From the NCBI RefSeq assembly GCF_000479045.1, contig NZ_KI518181.1:1-47428 (forward strand): DNA of 47,428 bases. Reading direction: 5' to 3'. The notes under the pieces were generated by a model. The model did not search any database. It was not told where the DNA came from and worked only from the letters and a program-made list of their open reading frames with translations. This document shows, in pieces, positions 15,014 through 23,840 of the stretch. The number at the start of each line of letters is the position of its first letter. Position 1 is the stretch's first letter. This stretch comes from Cetobacterium somerae ATCC BAA-474 (GTDB lineage: Bacteria > Fusobacteriota > Fusobacteriia > Fusobacteriales > Fusobacteriaceae). The translations under genes and the position numbers were made by a program.

Positions 15014-17836
15014 TTATAAATTAAAATAGCTAAATAAATTTGAATCTATCTCATATTTTAACTTTAGTTCATACTCTACTAAAGGTTCTCCTTTTTTTCC
15101 TACACTCTCTTTAAAACTTAAGACTTTTTCAACCTCTCCTAAATAGAAGAAATTTTCTCCTGATTTTTTCTTTAAAAATACCTCTATTGTGTAACAGTTG
15201 TTTGCAATCTTTCCCTCTCCTGTTAAAACACCATTTCTATTAATACATCTATTGCTCTTAGAAAACCAAGTGAATCGTTGCTGATCATAAAATACATTAT
15301 CATATGCTACAAATGGTAAGGAATCATCTAAAGTTATAAATATTATTACTTTTTTTTGCTCTTCAAATATTGTATAACCACTTACTTGATAACCATTATT
15401 AAAATCTAAGTTCAAATTCCAAAAAGCTTGTTGCTTTGTGTACTCTTTATATTTTAATATTGTCTCTTTTGTACTTTGCTTATAATTTTTTAAAACATAA
15501 TTTAAATTATAATCAATAAGATCATCTATTAACATTTTAAAATAACTATTTTTTTCATAGCTACTTTTAAAGCTCTTTTTTAAACTATATTTTTTTTCTA
15601 ATTCAATTATAGGTTCAAACTCCTTTATTGTAGATAAGCTTGTAAAAATATCTTTAGATAGATGCTTCATAGCATTTTCAATATTTTCTCTTTGTTCTAC
15701 TAAAGAGTAATCTCTTTTTAAAATAATTTCTATATCCTCTATAGACACATCTTTATTTAATAATAATGTTTTTAAAATAACCATCTCATGAACTCTTTTA
15801 CTTGGAGTAAAAATACTTGATAAAAATGTTAGATAATTTTTTTCAACTTTTGAAAGTTCTCCTAAAAATAGTTTAGGTCTCAATGTCTTTAAAATCTCAT
15901 CATAATCTTTTCTAAACTTTAATATAACACTAGGCTCTATCATATCTCTTTGGAAAAAATCATTAAGTAGAGGTATTCTTCCCAACTGTTTTTCCAAAAG
16001 ATTAAAATCATGCTCTATATTTTTTTTAGTTGAAAAATTTGTTTTATTTATATTTTCAAAAATTCTTTCTTTTACAATAGTCTCAAATGTTATACTACTC
16101 TCCCCTGGAATCATATTTGTTCCATTTATTAGAAATCTTTTCATAAAATCTCTATCAAAACTATTGTTTTGTGATATAGCTGTTGGTATTAAAAAGTTTT
16201 TCTCATAGTTTCCTATAAAATCTAATATTACCACATACTCTTTATTTTCACTTTTTCTAAGACCTCTACCAAGCTGTTGAATATATACTATTGAAGACTC
16301 AGTTGGTCTTAAAAAAATAACTTGATTTACACATGGTATATCTACACCTTCATTGAATATATCTACAGTTACTATATACTCAAGCTCTCCCTTTTCTAAG
16401 CTCTCTATTGTGCTCTCTCTTTCTAAATCGCTACTTTTTCCACTTAAAGCTTTGCTCTTTATACCCTTTTCATTTAATTTTTCTGCTAAAGCCATAGCCT
16501 CTTCAACTTTTGATGCAAATATAAGTCCATGAAGTTTATCACCACTATAACCATAATATCTACTTTTTTCAACTATATGATTTACTCTTTCATCTATCAC
16601 TAAGTTTTTTACTGATGTTTTTTCATCAATCTCTTTACCATCTATAGATATATCTGAGATTCCAAAGTAATGAAAGGGAGATAATAACTCCTCTTTTAAA
16701 GCATCATGAAGTCTAATCTCATAAGCTATATTGTGATCAAACAAAGCGTATATATCAAAATCATCACTTCTTTCTGGAGTAGCAGTCATACCTAATAAAA
16801 ATTTAGGTTTAAAATAGTTTAAGATTTTCTGGTAACTTTTAGCTCCACTATGATGCACTTCATCTACAACTATGTAATCAAACTCTTCTTTTGAAAATAA
16901 CTCTAAATGTTTATCCTTACTCAATGTTTGAACCATTGCGAAAACTATATCTTTATCTATTAATATATCTTCACCATATATACACATGTTTTTATCTTTC
17001 ATTATAAGTTCAAAGCTTTTTTTAGATTTTTCAAGTATTGTTTTTCTATGTGCTAAAAATAAAATTTTTTTAGGGTTTGCTGCTTTTACATCAAAAGCAC
17101 TTAAATATGTTTTTCCTGTTCCCGTAGCACTTATTAGTAATCCTTTATTTTTGTTTTCTCTTAAGAGTTTAAAAGCTTTTAAAGCTTCTATTTGCATTAA
17201 GTTAGGTTTAATCTCTATATTTTTTATGGCTCTTTCTTTTTGAAGTTTTACCATCTTTCTATTTAACTCGTATATCTCTTCATACTCTTTAACCATATCT
17301 AAAGTCAATTTAGGTAGAGTATTAAAAGTTCTATTAAACTCATCTAGTATCTCATTGGCAATTTTTCCCTTTTCTAAAGAACTCACTTTTAAATTCCATT
17401 CAAAATTTACAGTTAAAGCTGTTTGAGTTAAGTTACTACTTCCTACAATTAGTGTCCAAATATCATTTTTTCTAAAAAAGTATCCTTTAGCATGAAACTT
17501 TTCATTGCTTAAAAGTTTTACTTCTATATTATTATATGAAAGTAGTTTTTTTAAAGCTTTTGGTTGGGTAAAGTTTAGATAATCCCCTGTTAAAACTTTT
17601 CCTTTAACTCCTCTTTTCTCTAACTCCTTTAGCTGCTCTAATATTAAGGAAATCCCTCCCTCTGTTATAAAAGCTACTGAAATTATAAATTCATCACAAT
17701 TTTCAAGTTCTTTTCTTATATCTGTAACTATCTTTTTCTCTTTATTTGATAAAAGTTTATGTTGATATTCACTTTTTGACTCTATTCCAAAATTAATAGA
17801 GCTCGTTTTTAAACTTTCTACTAAGTATTTTTCCAT
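15014..17836 (-). CDS. PLD-like nuclease / DEAD-like helicase / DUF3427 fusion protein
   Basis: 940 residues. The N-terminal phospholipase-D-like domain has one HKD set: H115 and K117 in FHAKGYFF, then GSSN at 132-135. A superfamily-2 helicase core follows: SATGTGKT (236-243), DEVH (325-328), GMTATPERSD, and motifs V-VI in FNEGVDIPCVNQVIFLRP and QQLGRGLRK. The remaining 400 residues match the DUF3427 type by position and by the ending block around GYTIFEEQKKVIIFITL. Such proteins (COG3886 plus COG1061) occur sporadically and are often listed among possible phage-defence or DNA-repair enzymes. A single HKD motif implies dimerisation for catalysis. It is monocistronic, with a promoter at 17872-17899; no methylase or other defence gene is next to it. 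Confidence 0.85.
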   Translation of the reverse strand: MEKYLVESLKTSSINFGIESKSEYQHKLLSNKEKKIVTDIRKELENCDEFIISVAFITEGGISLILEQLKELEKRGVKGKVLTGDYLNFTQPKALKKLLSYNNIEVKLLSNEKFHAKGYFFRKNDIWTLIVGSSNLTQTALTVNFEWNLKVSSLEKGKIANEILDEFNRTFNTLPKLTLDMVKEYEEIYELNRKMVKLQKERAIKNIEIKPNLMQIEALKAFKLLRENKNKGLLISATGTGKTYLSAFDVKAANPKKILFLAHRKTILEKSKKSFELIMKDKNMCIYGEDILIDKDIVFAMVQTLSKDKHLELFSKEEFDYIVVDEVHHSGAKSYQKILNYFKPKFLLGMTATPERSDDFDIYALFDHNIAYEIRLHDALKEELLSPFHYFGISDISIDGKEIDEKTSVKNLVIDERVNHIVEKSRYYGYSGDKLHGLIFASKVEEAMALAEKLNEKGIKSKALSGKSSDLERESTIESLEKGELEYIVTVDIFNEGVDIPCVNQVIFLRPTESSIVYIQQLGRGLRKSENKEYVVILDFIGNYEKNFLIPTAISQNNSFDRDFMKRFLINGTNMIPGESSITFETIVKERIFENINKTNFSTKKNIEHDFNLLEKQLGRIPLLNDFFQRDMIEPSVILKFRKDYDEILKTLRPKLFLGELSKVEKNYLTFLSSIFTPSKRVHEMVILKTLLLNKDVSIEDIEIILKRDYSLVEQRENIENAMKHLSKDIFTSLSTIKEFEPIIELEKKYSLKKSFKSSYEKNSYFKMLIDDLIDYNLNYVLKNYKQSTKETILKYKEYTKQQAFWNLNLDFNNGYQVSGYTIFEEQKKVIIFITLDDSLPFVAYDNVFYDQQRFTWFSKSNRCINRNGVLTGEGKIANNCYTIEVFLKKKSGENFFYLGEVEKVLSFKESVGKKGEPLVEYELKLKYEIDSNLFSYFNL

Positions 17837-17871
17837 CTCTCACCTTTTATTACATTTAATTTGTATAGTAT

Positions 17872-17899
17872 ATTATAACATATTTTTTAAATACAACAA
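17872..17899 (-). promoter_or_regulatory. Promoter of the helicase gene
   Basis: On the minus strand TTGTTG (17894-17899), 16 bases, TATAAT (17872-17877). It directly abuts the stop codon of the AbgT gene; no terminator separates the two. Confidence 0.65.
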
Positions 17900-17900
17900 T

Positions 17901-19439
17901 TTAATAAATTCCAGGTCCTATTGGAAGTTCTAAGTGATACCAAATTGTTAATAAAATTATCAATGAAAATAATATAACTATTGAATATGGTAATGTCAGT
18001 GAGAATACACTACCAAATCCTGATCCTTCCTCTCCATCTATTTTATCCTTTTCTTGATATTGGTAAAGTAATCCAAGTACAACTGGTAATGCTGGTTGTA
18101 ATGGTGAGATTATATTAGTTGCTGAATCTCCTATTCTAAAAGCTAATTGAGCATATGCTGGTGAGATTCCTAAAATACTAAACATTGGAACTACCATTGG
18201 TGCTAATAAAACCCATTTAGTTGATCCTGAAGTCATTATTGGATTTATCAATGTTGTTATTAAAATTACCATAATTAATAACAAATAGGAATTCATATTT
18301 AAATCTTTTAACTGCATCGCTCCTTTTATTGATAACACCTTAAAAATATTAGATTTATTTAAAAGATATATAAAAATAGAAGATGATAATAAAGTTACCA
18401 TTAATGGAGCAGCTTGAATTACTCCCTCTTGAAATAATTTCGCCACATCCTTTGACGTTTTTATAGCACCTTTTCCTACACCATATGTTATCCCAATAAT
18501 TGAAAATAGAAAAAATATTATTGTTGTTATTGACGTCATTAATGGAGATGTTGGTAAAAACAATCCTTGAGGATTTCTAAAAAAGCTATTTTGTGGAACC
18601 GTTAAAAAAATCATTATTAGAAAAAATATTATTATTGAATAAAAAGAATATTTCAATCCTCTTTCTTCATCTATATTTAACTTAAATTTAGATAAACTAT
18701 CTAAATCTTCAAATCTTACATCTCTATCTACATATTTTACAATAAATTTTTCTGTAAAAAGTGTTAAAGTTATCGTTAAAACTACTGTAGAAGCAACCAT
18801 AAAATAGTAGTTGCATAATGGATTTATAACCTCTTCTTTTCCAATGGTTAATAGTGCTTCTTGAGTTATTCCTGCAAGTAAAGCATCTGTTCCCGCTACA
18901 AATATATTTGCTGTAAATCCCCCACTAGCTGCAGCAAATCCAACTATTATCCCCAATTTTGGACTTCTTCCAACAGATGAAAACAATATCCCACCCATTG
19001 TTATTGCAAAAATTGTTCCTGCATCTGACATAACATTAGCATTAATTGCAGTAAATATTAAAGCTGCTGTTAAATAACTTTTAGGTACTCCTAATAAATA
19101 TTTTCTCATAAGAGCATTAAAAAAACCTACTTTTTCTACCAATCCTATCGCCATCATCATTAAAAGAACTATTTTTAAAGAAGGAAATCTTATGTATATA
19201 TCTGGTATTTTTTCGATTAGCTCTCTTAGATGATTGAAACTTAATAAGTTTTCTACTAATATATATTTATTAGACATTAACGTGTCATCTACACCAAACC
19301 CAATTTTATTTAAAACATTCGATAATAATAGTATAATTAGTATAAAAATTCCAAATAAGACAAAAGGATGAGGCAATCTATTACCCCATTTTTCAACTAT
19401 TTTTATTAAACTAAACTCTTTATCTCTCTTACTTATCAA
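17901..19439 (-). CDS. AbgT-family transporter
   Basis: About 512 residues with roughly 12 membrane segments, the usual AbgT size. Signature blocks include GNRLPHPFVLFGIFI near the N-terminus, NANVMSDAGTIFAITMGG, FAAASGGFTANIF and the C-terminal MTSGSTKWVLLAPMVVPMF and FRIGDSATNIISPLQPALPV. Family members import p-aminobenzoyl-glutamate (E. coli AbgT) or export antimetabolites (MtrF, YdaH). Here the operon partner is an M20 peptidase, which favours import followed by hydrolysis. The TTG at 19439 is chosen because AAGGAG sits seven bases upstream; a TTG at 19466 lies in the foot of a terminator hairpin. That hairpin separates this gene from yjiG. Confidence 0.88.
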   Translation of the reverse strand: MISKRDKEFSLIKIVEKWGNRLPHPFVLFGIFILIILLLSNVLNKIGFGVDDTLMSNKYILVENLLSFNHLRELIEKIPDIYIRFPSLKIVLLMMMAIGLVEKVGFFNALMRKYLLGVPKSYLTAALIFTAINANVMSDAGTIFAITMGGILFSSVGRSPKLGIIVGFAAASGGFTANIFVAGTDALLAGITQEALLTIGKEEVINPLCNYYFMVASTVVLTITLTLFTEKFIVKYVDRDVRFEDLDSLSKFKLNIDEERGLKYSFYSIIIFFLIMIFLTVPQNSFFRNPQGLFLPTSPLMTSITTIIFFLFSIIGITYGVGKGAIKTSKDVAKLFQEGVIQAAPLMVTLLSSSIFIYLLNKSNIFKVLSIKGAMQLKDLNMNSYLLLIMVILITTLINPIMTSGSTKWVLLAPMVVPMFSILGISPAYAQLAFRIGDSATNIISPLQPALPVVLGLLYQYQEKDKIDGEEGSGFGSVFSLTLPYSIVILFSLIILLTIWYHLELPIGPGIY

Positions 19440-19463
19440 TTTTTTTCTCCTTTTTCTACTTAG

Positions 19464-19498
19464 CAAAAAAAGTTGTATGAGTTATCTCATACAACTTA
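19464..19498 (-). terminator. Intra-operon terminator or attenuator before the AbgT gene
   Basis: A perfect 12-bp stem (19470-19481 with 19486-19497) and TTAT loop, followed on the minus strand by six T. It lies between the YjiG and AbgT genes, leaving only about 12 bases before the ribosome site at 19447-19452, so no separate promoter fits between them. Confidence 0.8.
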
Positions 19499-19520
19499 TA
19501 ATAAGTATACTTTTTTTATT

Positions 19521-19997
19521 TTATCTTGATATTTGCAGTATTATTCTTGTTACAAACATGGCCAATGCAGCATCTACTAAAGGAACCATTAACAATAATT
19601 TATAATACTTTTTTGAAACACCTGATATTATAACTATTCTAGCATAATGTCCAACAAGTGTCCCCATTAAAATAACTGCTGGATATAATATTGTTGCTTG
19701 TTCTTGAGTTAATACCCCCTCCTGAAACAGCATCAAACCTGTTGCCGCTCCTGCAGCTTTAGCAAAGAAGGCTGCTATTATAACCAATGCAGCTTCTCCC
19801 GGAAGACCGAATACTCCCATAACTGGAGTTAAAATTTTTGCTATAACATCCATTAATCCTGTTGTTCTTAAAAAAACAATTAACGCATATGCTAAAACCA
19901 TTGCTGGAGCTATTTGCTCTAAAGTTATATTCAGACCTTTTTTGGCTCCTTTCATAAATATCTCTACAACACTTTGCTTATTTTTTACCTGTTCCAC
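19521..19997 (-). CDS. YjiG-family membrane protein (nucleoside-recognition/SpmB-like)
   Basis: About 158 residues, close to E. coli YjiG (about 153). It has four membrane stretches, for example APAMVLAYALIVFLRTTG and AALVIIAAFFAKAAGAATG, with the Gate/nucleoside-recognition-like core. The GTG at 19997 has GGGGGAAG upstream and removes the overlap that the longer ATG frame would create with yjiH. YjiG and YjiH form a pair; in E. coli they follow iadA (isoaspartyl dipeptidase), so a transport role for dipeptide-like compounds is inferred. Here the peptidase is of the M20 type instead. Confidence 0.8.
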   Translation of the reverse strand: MEQVKNKQSVVEIFMKGAKKGLNITLEQIAPAMVLAYALIVFLRTTGLMDVIAKILTPVMGVFGLPGEAALVIIAAFFAKAAGAATGLMLFQEGVLTQEQATILYPAVILMGTLVGHYARIVIISGVSKKYYKLLLMVPLVDAALAMFVTRIILQISR

Positions 19998-20011
19998 TTT
20001 TCTTCCCCCTA

Positions 20012-20644
20012 TTATGCCACACATTCAACATTTTTTCTGCTTCTTTTTACAATTAATCTAACTAAATTAGCTCCTACTATTTTCATCACAAACTGAATCA
20101 TAATAATTCCTCCTAAAGGAAGTAATGAAATTCCTAAAAGTGGTCCTCCAGCTGATATTGTATTTGTTACAACTCCAGATGATGCATATTGGTAAGCTAC
20201 AAATATTGCTCTTTCTTCCTCTGTTATATATTTATCATCATATAACTCTCTTGTCATTATTGCTCCTACATCTGAAGAAGTAAAAGAACTTACAAAGGCC
20301 AACCCAGCACTTCCTGGAATTCCCATTAACGGTCTTAATATTGGACTAAAAAACTTAGATGCTGCATCTAATGCCCCTAACTCTTGAGCTACTGTTATAA
20401 GTCCAGATGATAACATTAATGAAGGAGCTAGTGTTAACGCCACTAAAAATCCTTGTCTTGTCCCATCTCCACCTTTTCCTGTAAAGTTAACTTTATCTGT
20501 TATTGTTCCAAACTTACCTAAAAGATAGCTAAAGTCAAAAGCTCTTAATGTTTCATGGTCTTTTAATAATCCTGAAAACATAACCATTAATATAAAAAGT
20601 GATGTCCATCCTGTTATCGATTTTTTTTGCTCTGCTGTTAACAT
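20012..20644 (-). CDS. YjiH-family membrane protein
   Basis: About 210 residues, similar to E. coli YjiH (about 227). The N-terminal block TGWTSLFILMVMFSGLL, then SLMLSSGLITVAQELGALDA and FSPILRPLMGIPGSAGLAFV, belongs to the nucleoside-recognition (Gate) domain shared with YjiG and sporulation proteins SpmA/B. The ATG at 20644 follows GAGGGGG and starts one base after the M20 stop codon. It likely forms a two-subunit membrane complex with YjiG. Confidence 0.8.
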   Translation of the reverse strand: MLTAEQKKSITGWTSLFILMVMFSGLLKDHETLRAFDFSYLLGKFGTITDKVNFTGKGGDGTRQGFLVALTLAPSLMLSSGLITVAQELGALDAASKFFSPILRPLMGIPGSAGLAFVSSFTSSDVGAIMTRELYDDKYITEEERAIFVAYQYASSGVVTNTISAGGPLLGISLLPLGGIIMIQFVMKIVGANLVRLIVKRSRKNVECVA

Positions 20645-20645
20645 T

Positions 20646-21833
20646 TTAATTTTCCCCCTCAAAATTTTCTGGTAATGTTAATATAGTTTTTACAATTAGT
20701 TTTGCTCTTTCAACTAGAGAACTTAATACTGCTCTTTCTCTTATTGTATGATTTTCATATCCTTTTACTCCCATTCCACAAAGAGTTGGAATTCCTAATG
20801 TAACACTATGAGCTGCATCTGAGCCTCCTCCTAAATAACAAGAATACGGTGTTCCAAATCCTAATTCTTCTGAATTTTTCTTTAATATTTCAAATAATTT
20901 TATATTTTTTTCTGTTTGTTCCATTGGATCAGATAACGATATTTGAGTTATTTCTGCAGTTGTTCCTTCAACAAAAGATGTATTTGTTATTTCTGTTAGA
21001 AAATTTTTAATTTTTTCTAAATCACTTAACTTTCTAAATCTAACATTAACAGTTAAAGTACAAAATTCAGGTATTGTATTTTGGCTAGTTCCACCTTCTA
21101 TCACTCCCACATTATAATGTATTGAATTAAAGTCATTATTTTTTTCTATATTGATTGTCTTATATGCAGCTTCCTTTATTGCACTAATTCCATTTTGCGG
21201 TTCATTTCCTGAATGAGCTGCTTTTCCCCTTATAGCAATTTTGAAATTTGTAGTCCCTTTTCTTCCTACAACAACTCTCCCGTCAACAAATCCTGTTTCA
21301 CAATCAATACATGCTTTAAACCCTTTTAACTCATCTAAAAAGAATTGTTTCCCCTCTCCTAATGTATATCTATGGCCTACCTCTTCATCTCCTGAAAAAG
21401 CTAACTTAATCATTTTGTCATATCCTATAGAATTTAAAGCACGTGCAACTAAAGTTCCTACTATTACTCCTCCTTTACAATCTAAAACTCCTGGTCCATA
21501 AATCATATCATTTTCTATATCTACTTTAACAACCTCTTCTCCAAATAACCCTTTTTTATGTACTGTATCAAGATGCCCTAAAATTGCCATCTCTTTTTCA
21601 GTACTTCCATTATTAAAATAAGCTGTTATACTATTTGGACCTTGACTAAATTTATGAATCTTTGTTTCCATCCCATACCCATTTAGCTTTTCCCCTAAAA
21701 ACTCTACAGCCTGATTTACTCCTTCTGTATCAATTGATGGACTCTCTACTTTACAAAGGTCTATCCATACCTGCTGCATCTCTTTTTCGTTCTCTTCAAT
21801 AAATTTAAATGCTTTTTCTAAATTGTACTTCAT
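20646..21833 (-). CDS. M20-family metallopeptidase (carboxypeptidase G2-like)
   Basis: 395 residues. Zinc-ligand motifs of the M20 family are complete: GHLDTV with His87, GVLDCKGG with Asp118, SGDEEVG with the catalytic Glu (about 150-151), a further acidic ligand in DCETG, and the final His in GYENHTIRE. The dimerisation (lid) domain is in the usual place (GKAAHSGNEPQNGISAI). Carboxypeptidase G2, aminoacyl-glutamate hydrolases and related enzymes cut C-terminal glutamate from folate-like or acyl-glutamate substrates; no signal peptide is seen, so it acts in the cytoplasm. It is followed without gaps by yjiH, yjiG and the AbgT gene. GGGAGGAAC precedes the ATG. Confidence 0.9.
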   Translation of the reverse strand: MKYNLEKAFKFIEENEKEMQQVWIDLCKVESPSIDTEGVNQAVEFLGEKLNGYGMETKIHKFSQGPNSITAYFNNGSTEKEMAILGHLDTVHKKGLFGEEVVKVDIENDMIYGPGVLDCKGGVIVGTLVARALNSIGYDKMIKLAFSGDEEVGHRYTLGEGKQFFLDELKGFKACIDCETGFVDGRVVVGRKGTTNFKIAIRGKAAHSGNEPQNGISAIKEAAYKTINIEKNNDFNSIHYNVGVIEGGTSQNTIPEFCTLTVNVRFRKLSDLEKIKNFLTEITNTSFVEGTTAEITQISLSDPMEQTEKNIKLFEILKKNSEELGFGTPYSCYLGGGSDAAHSVTLGIPTLCGMGVKGYENHTIRERAVLSSLVERAKLIVKTILTLPENFEGEN

Positions 21834-21867
21834 TGTTCCTCCCGTGATATTTTTTATAAAGTGTGTT

Positions 21868-22815
21868 TTATTTTATATTTATAACTTTTATTAAAACCAT
21901 TTTTTGTTTAAATGTTAATTTTAAATCTTTATATTCTAAATCTAATCCCAACTTTGGGCCATTTATTGCAAAATATTTCATTAAATTAAAAAGTACTTCT
22001 CCTTCATCTTTATACTTTGCTAATTTTATCCAATCCTTAAAAACTCTTTCTTCTTTCCAGATATCAATTTCTACATTGTAAAAATTCTCCTCTTTTATAC
22101 TTTTTTTCAATTCATTTAACTTCAAAAATTTATTGTGTGAAAAATCTCTTATTTTATCGAAACTATTTTGCAACTCAGCTTCATCATCTTTTTCAGAAGT
22201 AATAATATCCACAATAATTAATTCACCAAAATTCTTTAAAACTCTTTTTATCTCTTTTAAAGCTTTTTTTACATCTTTTAAATGATGAAAAGTTAATCTA
22301 GTTATAACTGTATCAAAAAAATTATCTTCAAATTTTAAATTATGTGCATCTCCTTTAACTGGAATCACATTTTTTAGATTATTTTCTTGATTTAATATTT
22401 CTATTTTTTTTATCATCAAGTCACTTATGTCTACTGCATATACTTCTTTTGCAAACTTTGAAATCTCTCTTGAGACAAATCCAGTTCCTGCACCTAAATC
22501 TAAAACTCTTTTTTCTTTATATGGATATCCTTTATTTATAAGTTGAAGAACACTATTTTTCTGATTTATATACTTTGATTCTTCATACTCCTCTGCTTGT
22601 TTATCAAAAGACATTTTATTTCGTTCATTATTTATATTACAATAATTTATAAAATCTATATCCAAAGCTTCTAATATTTTTTTCTCAGAATCAAAACTTA
22701 TTTTTATTCCATTTTCATAACGATTTATAGTTTTTATACTAACTCCTGACATTTTTGCTAATTCTTTTTGAGTTAACTTCTTTTCTTTTCTTACTTGTAT
22801 AGTTTTTTCATACAT
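21868..22815 (-). CDS. XRE-type HTH regulator fused to a SAM-dependent methyltransferase
   Basis: 315 residues. Residues 1-55 form a lambda-repressor-like HTH (TQKELAKMSGVSIKTINRYE). Residues about 70-315 are a class I methyltransferase of the UbiE/Methyltransf_11 type: motif I VLDLGAGTG at 105-113, acidic end of strand 2 in VYAVDIS, and a post-I/II block in DTVITRLTFHHL. The fusion could methylate a small molecule and couple that to control. It lies only 34 bases before the M20 gene on the same strand, with no promoter visible in between, so it is probably the first gene of the operon and a regulator of it. Its own promoter contains two GATATTGT repeats, consistent with autoregulation. Confidence 0.82.
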   Translation of the reverse strand: MYEKTIQVRKEKKLTQKELAKMSGVSIKTINRYENGIKISFDSEKKILEALDIDFINYCNINNERNKMSFDKQAEEYEESKYINQKNSVLQLINKGYPYKEKRVLDLGAGTGFVSREISKFAKEVYAVDISDLMIKKIEILNQENNLKNVIPVKGDAHNLKFEDNFFDTVITRLTFHHLKDVKKALKEIKRVLKNFGELIIVDIITSEKDDEAELQNSFDKIRDFSHNKFLKLNELKKSIKEENFYNVEIDIWKEERVFKDWIKLAKYKDEGEVLFNLMKYFAINGPKLGLDLEYKDLKLTFKQKMVLIKVINIK

Positions 22816-22863
22816 ATCTTTCTCTTCTCCATCTTTATTGTTATTATTTTAACAATTAAATTT

Positions 22864-22893
22864 ATGATATTGTTCACTTTAGGATATTGTCAA
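22864..22893 (-). promoter_or_regulatory. Promoter with direct-repeat operator for the XRE-methyltransferase operon
   Basis: On the minus strand TTGACA (22888-22893), 18 bases, TATCAT (22864-22869). Plus-strand direct repeats GATATTGT at 22866-22873 and 22883-22890 overlap the -10 and -35, 17 bases apart. The rest of the 22816-23199 gap holds an AT-rich stretch with a 9-bp inverted repeat (22994-23002 with 23024-23032) and the leader of the sigma-factor gene. Confidence 0.65.
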
Positions 22894-23199
22894 CTTTTTT
22901 TTACAACACCTTTATTTTCCTTGAATATTTACAATATTATTTTTTTACTGTCGTATAACTGACCTATTTATTATCTCTTAATTTCAAAGAAATTACTATT
23001 TTTTTCCTTTTGCAATAAATACCAAAATAGTAGTTATTTAGTTCGCCTTGCAAACACTAGCTTTCCGATTTTCAAAAAATGTGTTTATATATCAAAAAAT
23101 AAATAAAAAAAGAAAAATTTGGAATATTTATTTTCTTTTACTTTTTTGATATCATTACAGAGTAAGAAACATATCAAAGAAAGTCGGGGGACGAAAGCC

Positions 23200-23793
23200 A
23201 TGATAGAAATTAGAGACATTAAATTAGCACAACAAGGAGACGAGGAAGCTACTGAAAAGATTTTCCACGAGTATCAATCTTCAATCTTAAGAAACAATCG
23301 TAAATTTTTCTTAAAAGGTGCAGAATCAGACGATTTACTACAAGAAGGTTATATCGGCCTTATGAAAGCGATTAAATCTTATGATGAAACAAAAAACGCA
23401 TGTTTTAACACTTTTGCAAATCTATGTATTAGAAGACAGATTATAACAGCTGTAAAAACACATAGTTCTGCTAAATATCAAAACTTAAACTCTGCTGTTA
23501 TGGGAGAAGAGTATGTTGGATTTGAAGAAGTTACTAAGTATAACGCTCCATCTATAAACTTCTATAATCCTGAAGAGATTGTTTTAGGAAAAGAGTTAGT
23601 TAAACTTTTAGAAAATTTCTTAGTTGAAAATTTAAGTGATTTAGAGAAAAAAGTGTTCTATTATTTATGTAAAGAGTATTCATATATTGAAATTGCTGAA
23701 ACATTAGATGAAACTCCAAAGAAAATAGACAACACTATTCAAAGAATTAAAAAGAAAATACTAAACTATTTAGGAACTTATGTTGAAAAATAG
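23200..23793 (+). CDS. SigH-like sigma-70 family RNA polymerase sigma factor
   Basis: 197 residues from ATG at 23200, which has GGGGGAC upstream; a longer frame from 23119 has no ribosome site. Region 2 is recognised by SDDLLQEGYIGLMKAIKSYD (about 43-62) and FNTFANLCIRRQIITAVKT; region 4 by LSDLEKKVFYYLCKEYSYIE and IDNTIQRIKKKIL. The size and region 2 form are those of Bacillus SigH/ECF-border factors, not of a housekeeping sigma. It has no adjacent anti-sigma gene. In a probably non-sporulating, diderm organism its role might be competence, stress or envelope genes, but nothing in the window proves that. It ends at terminator 23804-23840. Confidence 0.87.
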   Translation: MIEIRDIKLAQQGDEEATEKIFHEYQSSILRNNRKFFLKGAESDDLLQEGYIGLMKAIKSYDETKNACFNTFANLCIRRQIITAVKTHSSAKYQNLNSAVMGEEYVGFEEVTKYNAPSINFYNPEEIVLGKELVKLLENFLVENLSDLEKKVFYYLCKEYSYIEIAETLDETPKKIDNTIQRIKKKILNYLGTYVEK

Positions 23794-23803
23794 TTATTAA
23801 AAT

Positions 23804-23840
23804 AAAAAAGCGGCTCACAATAAAAGTGAGCTGCTTTTTT
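23804..23840. terminator. Bidirectional rho-independent terminator
   Basis: A stem of AAAAAAGC-GCTCAC type (23804-23818 with 23826-23840, one mismatch) and a 7-nt A-rich loop, with a T-run on each strand. It lies between the sigma factor and the P-type ATPase genes. Confidence 0.88.

Noticed and set aside
22920-23118. Possible small gene or RNA in the gap before the sigma factor
   Set aside because: No open frame with a ribosome site and no strong hairpin-terminator pair was seen; only a 9-bp inverted repeat.
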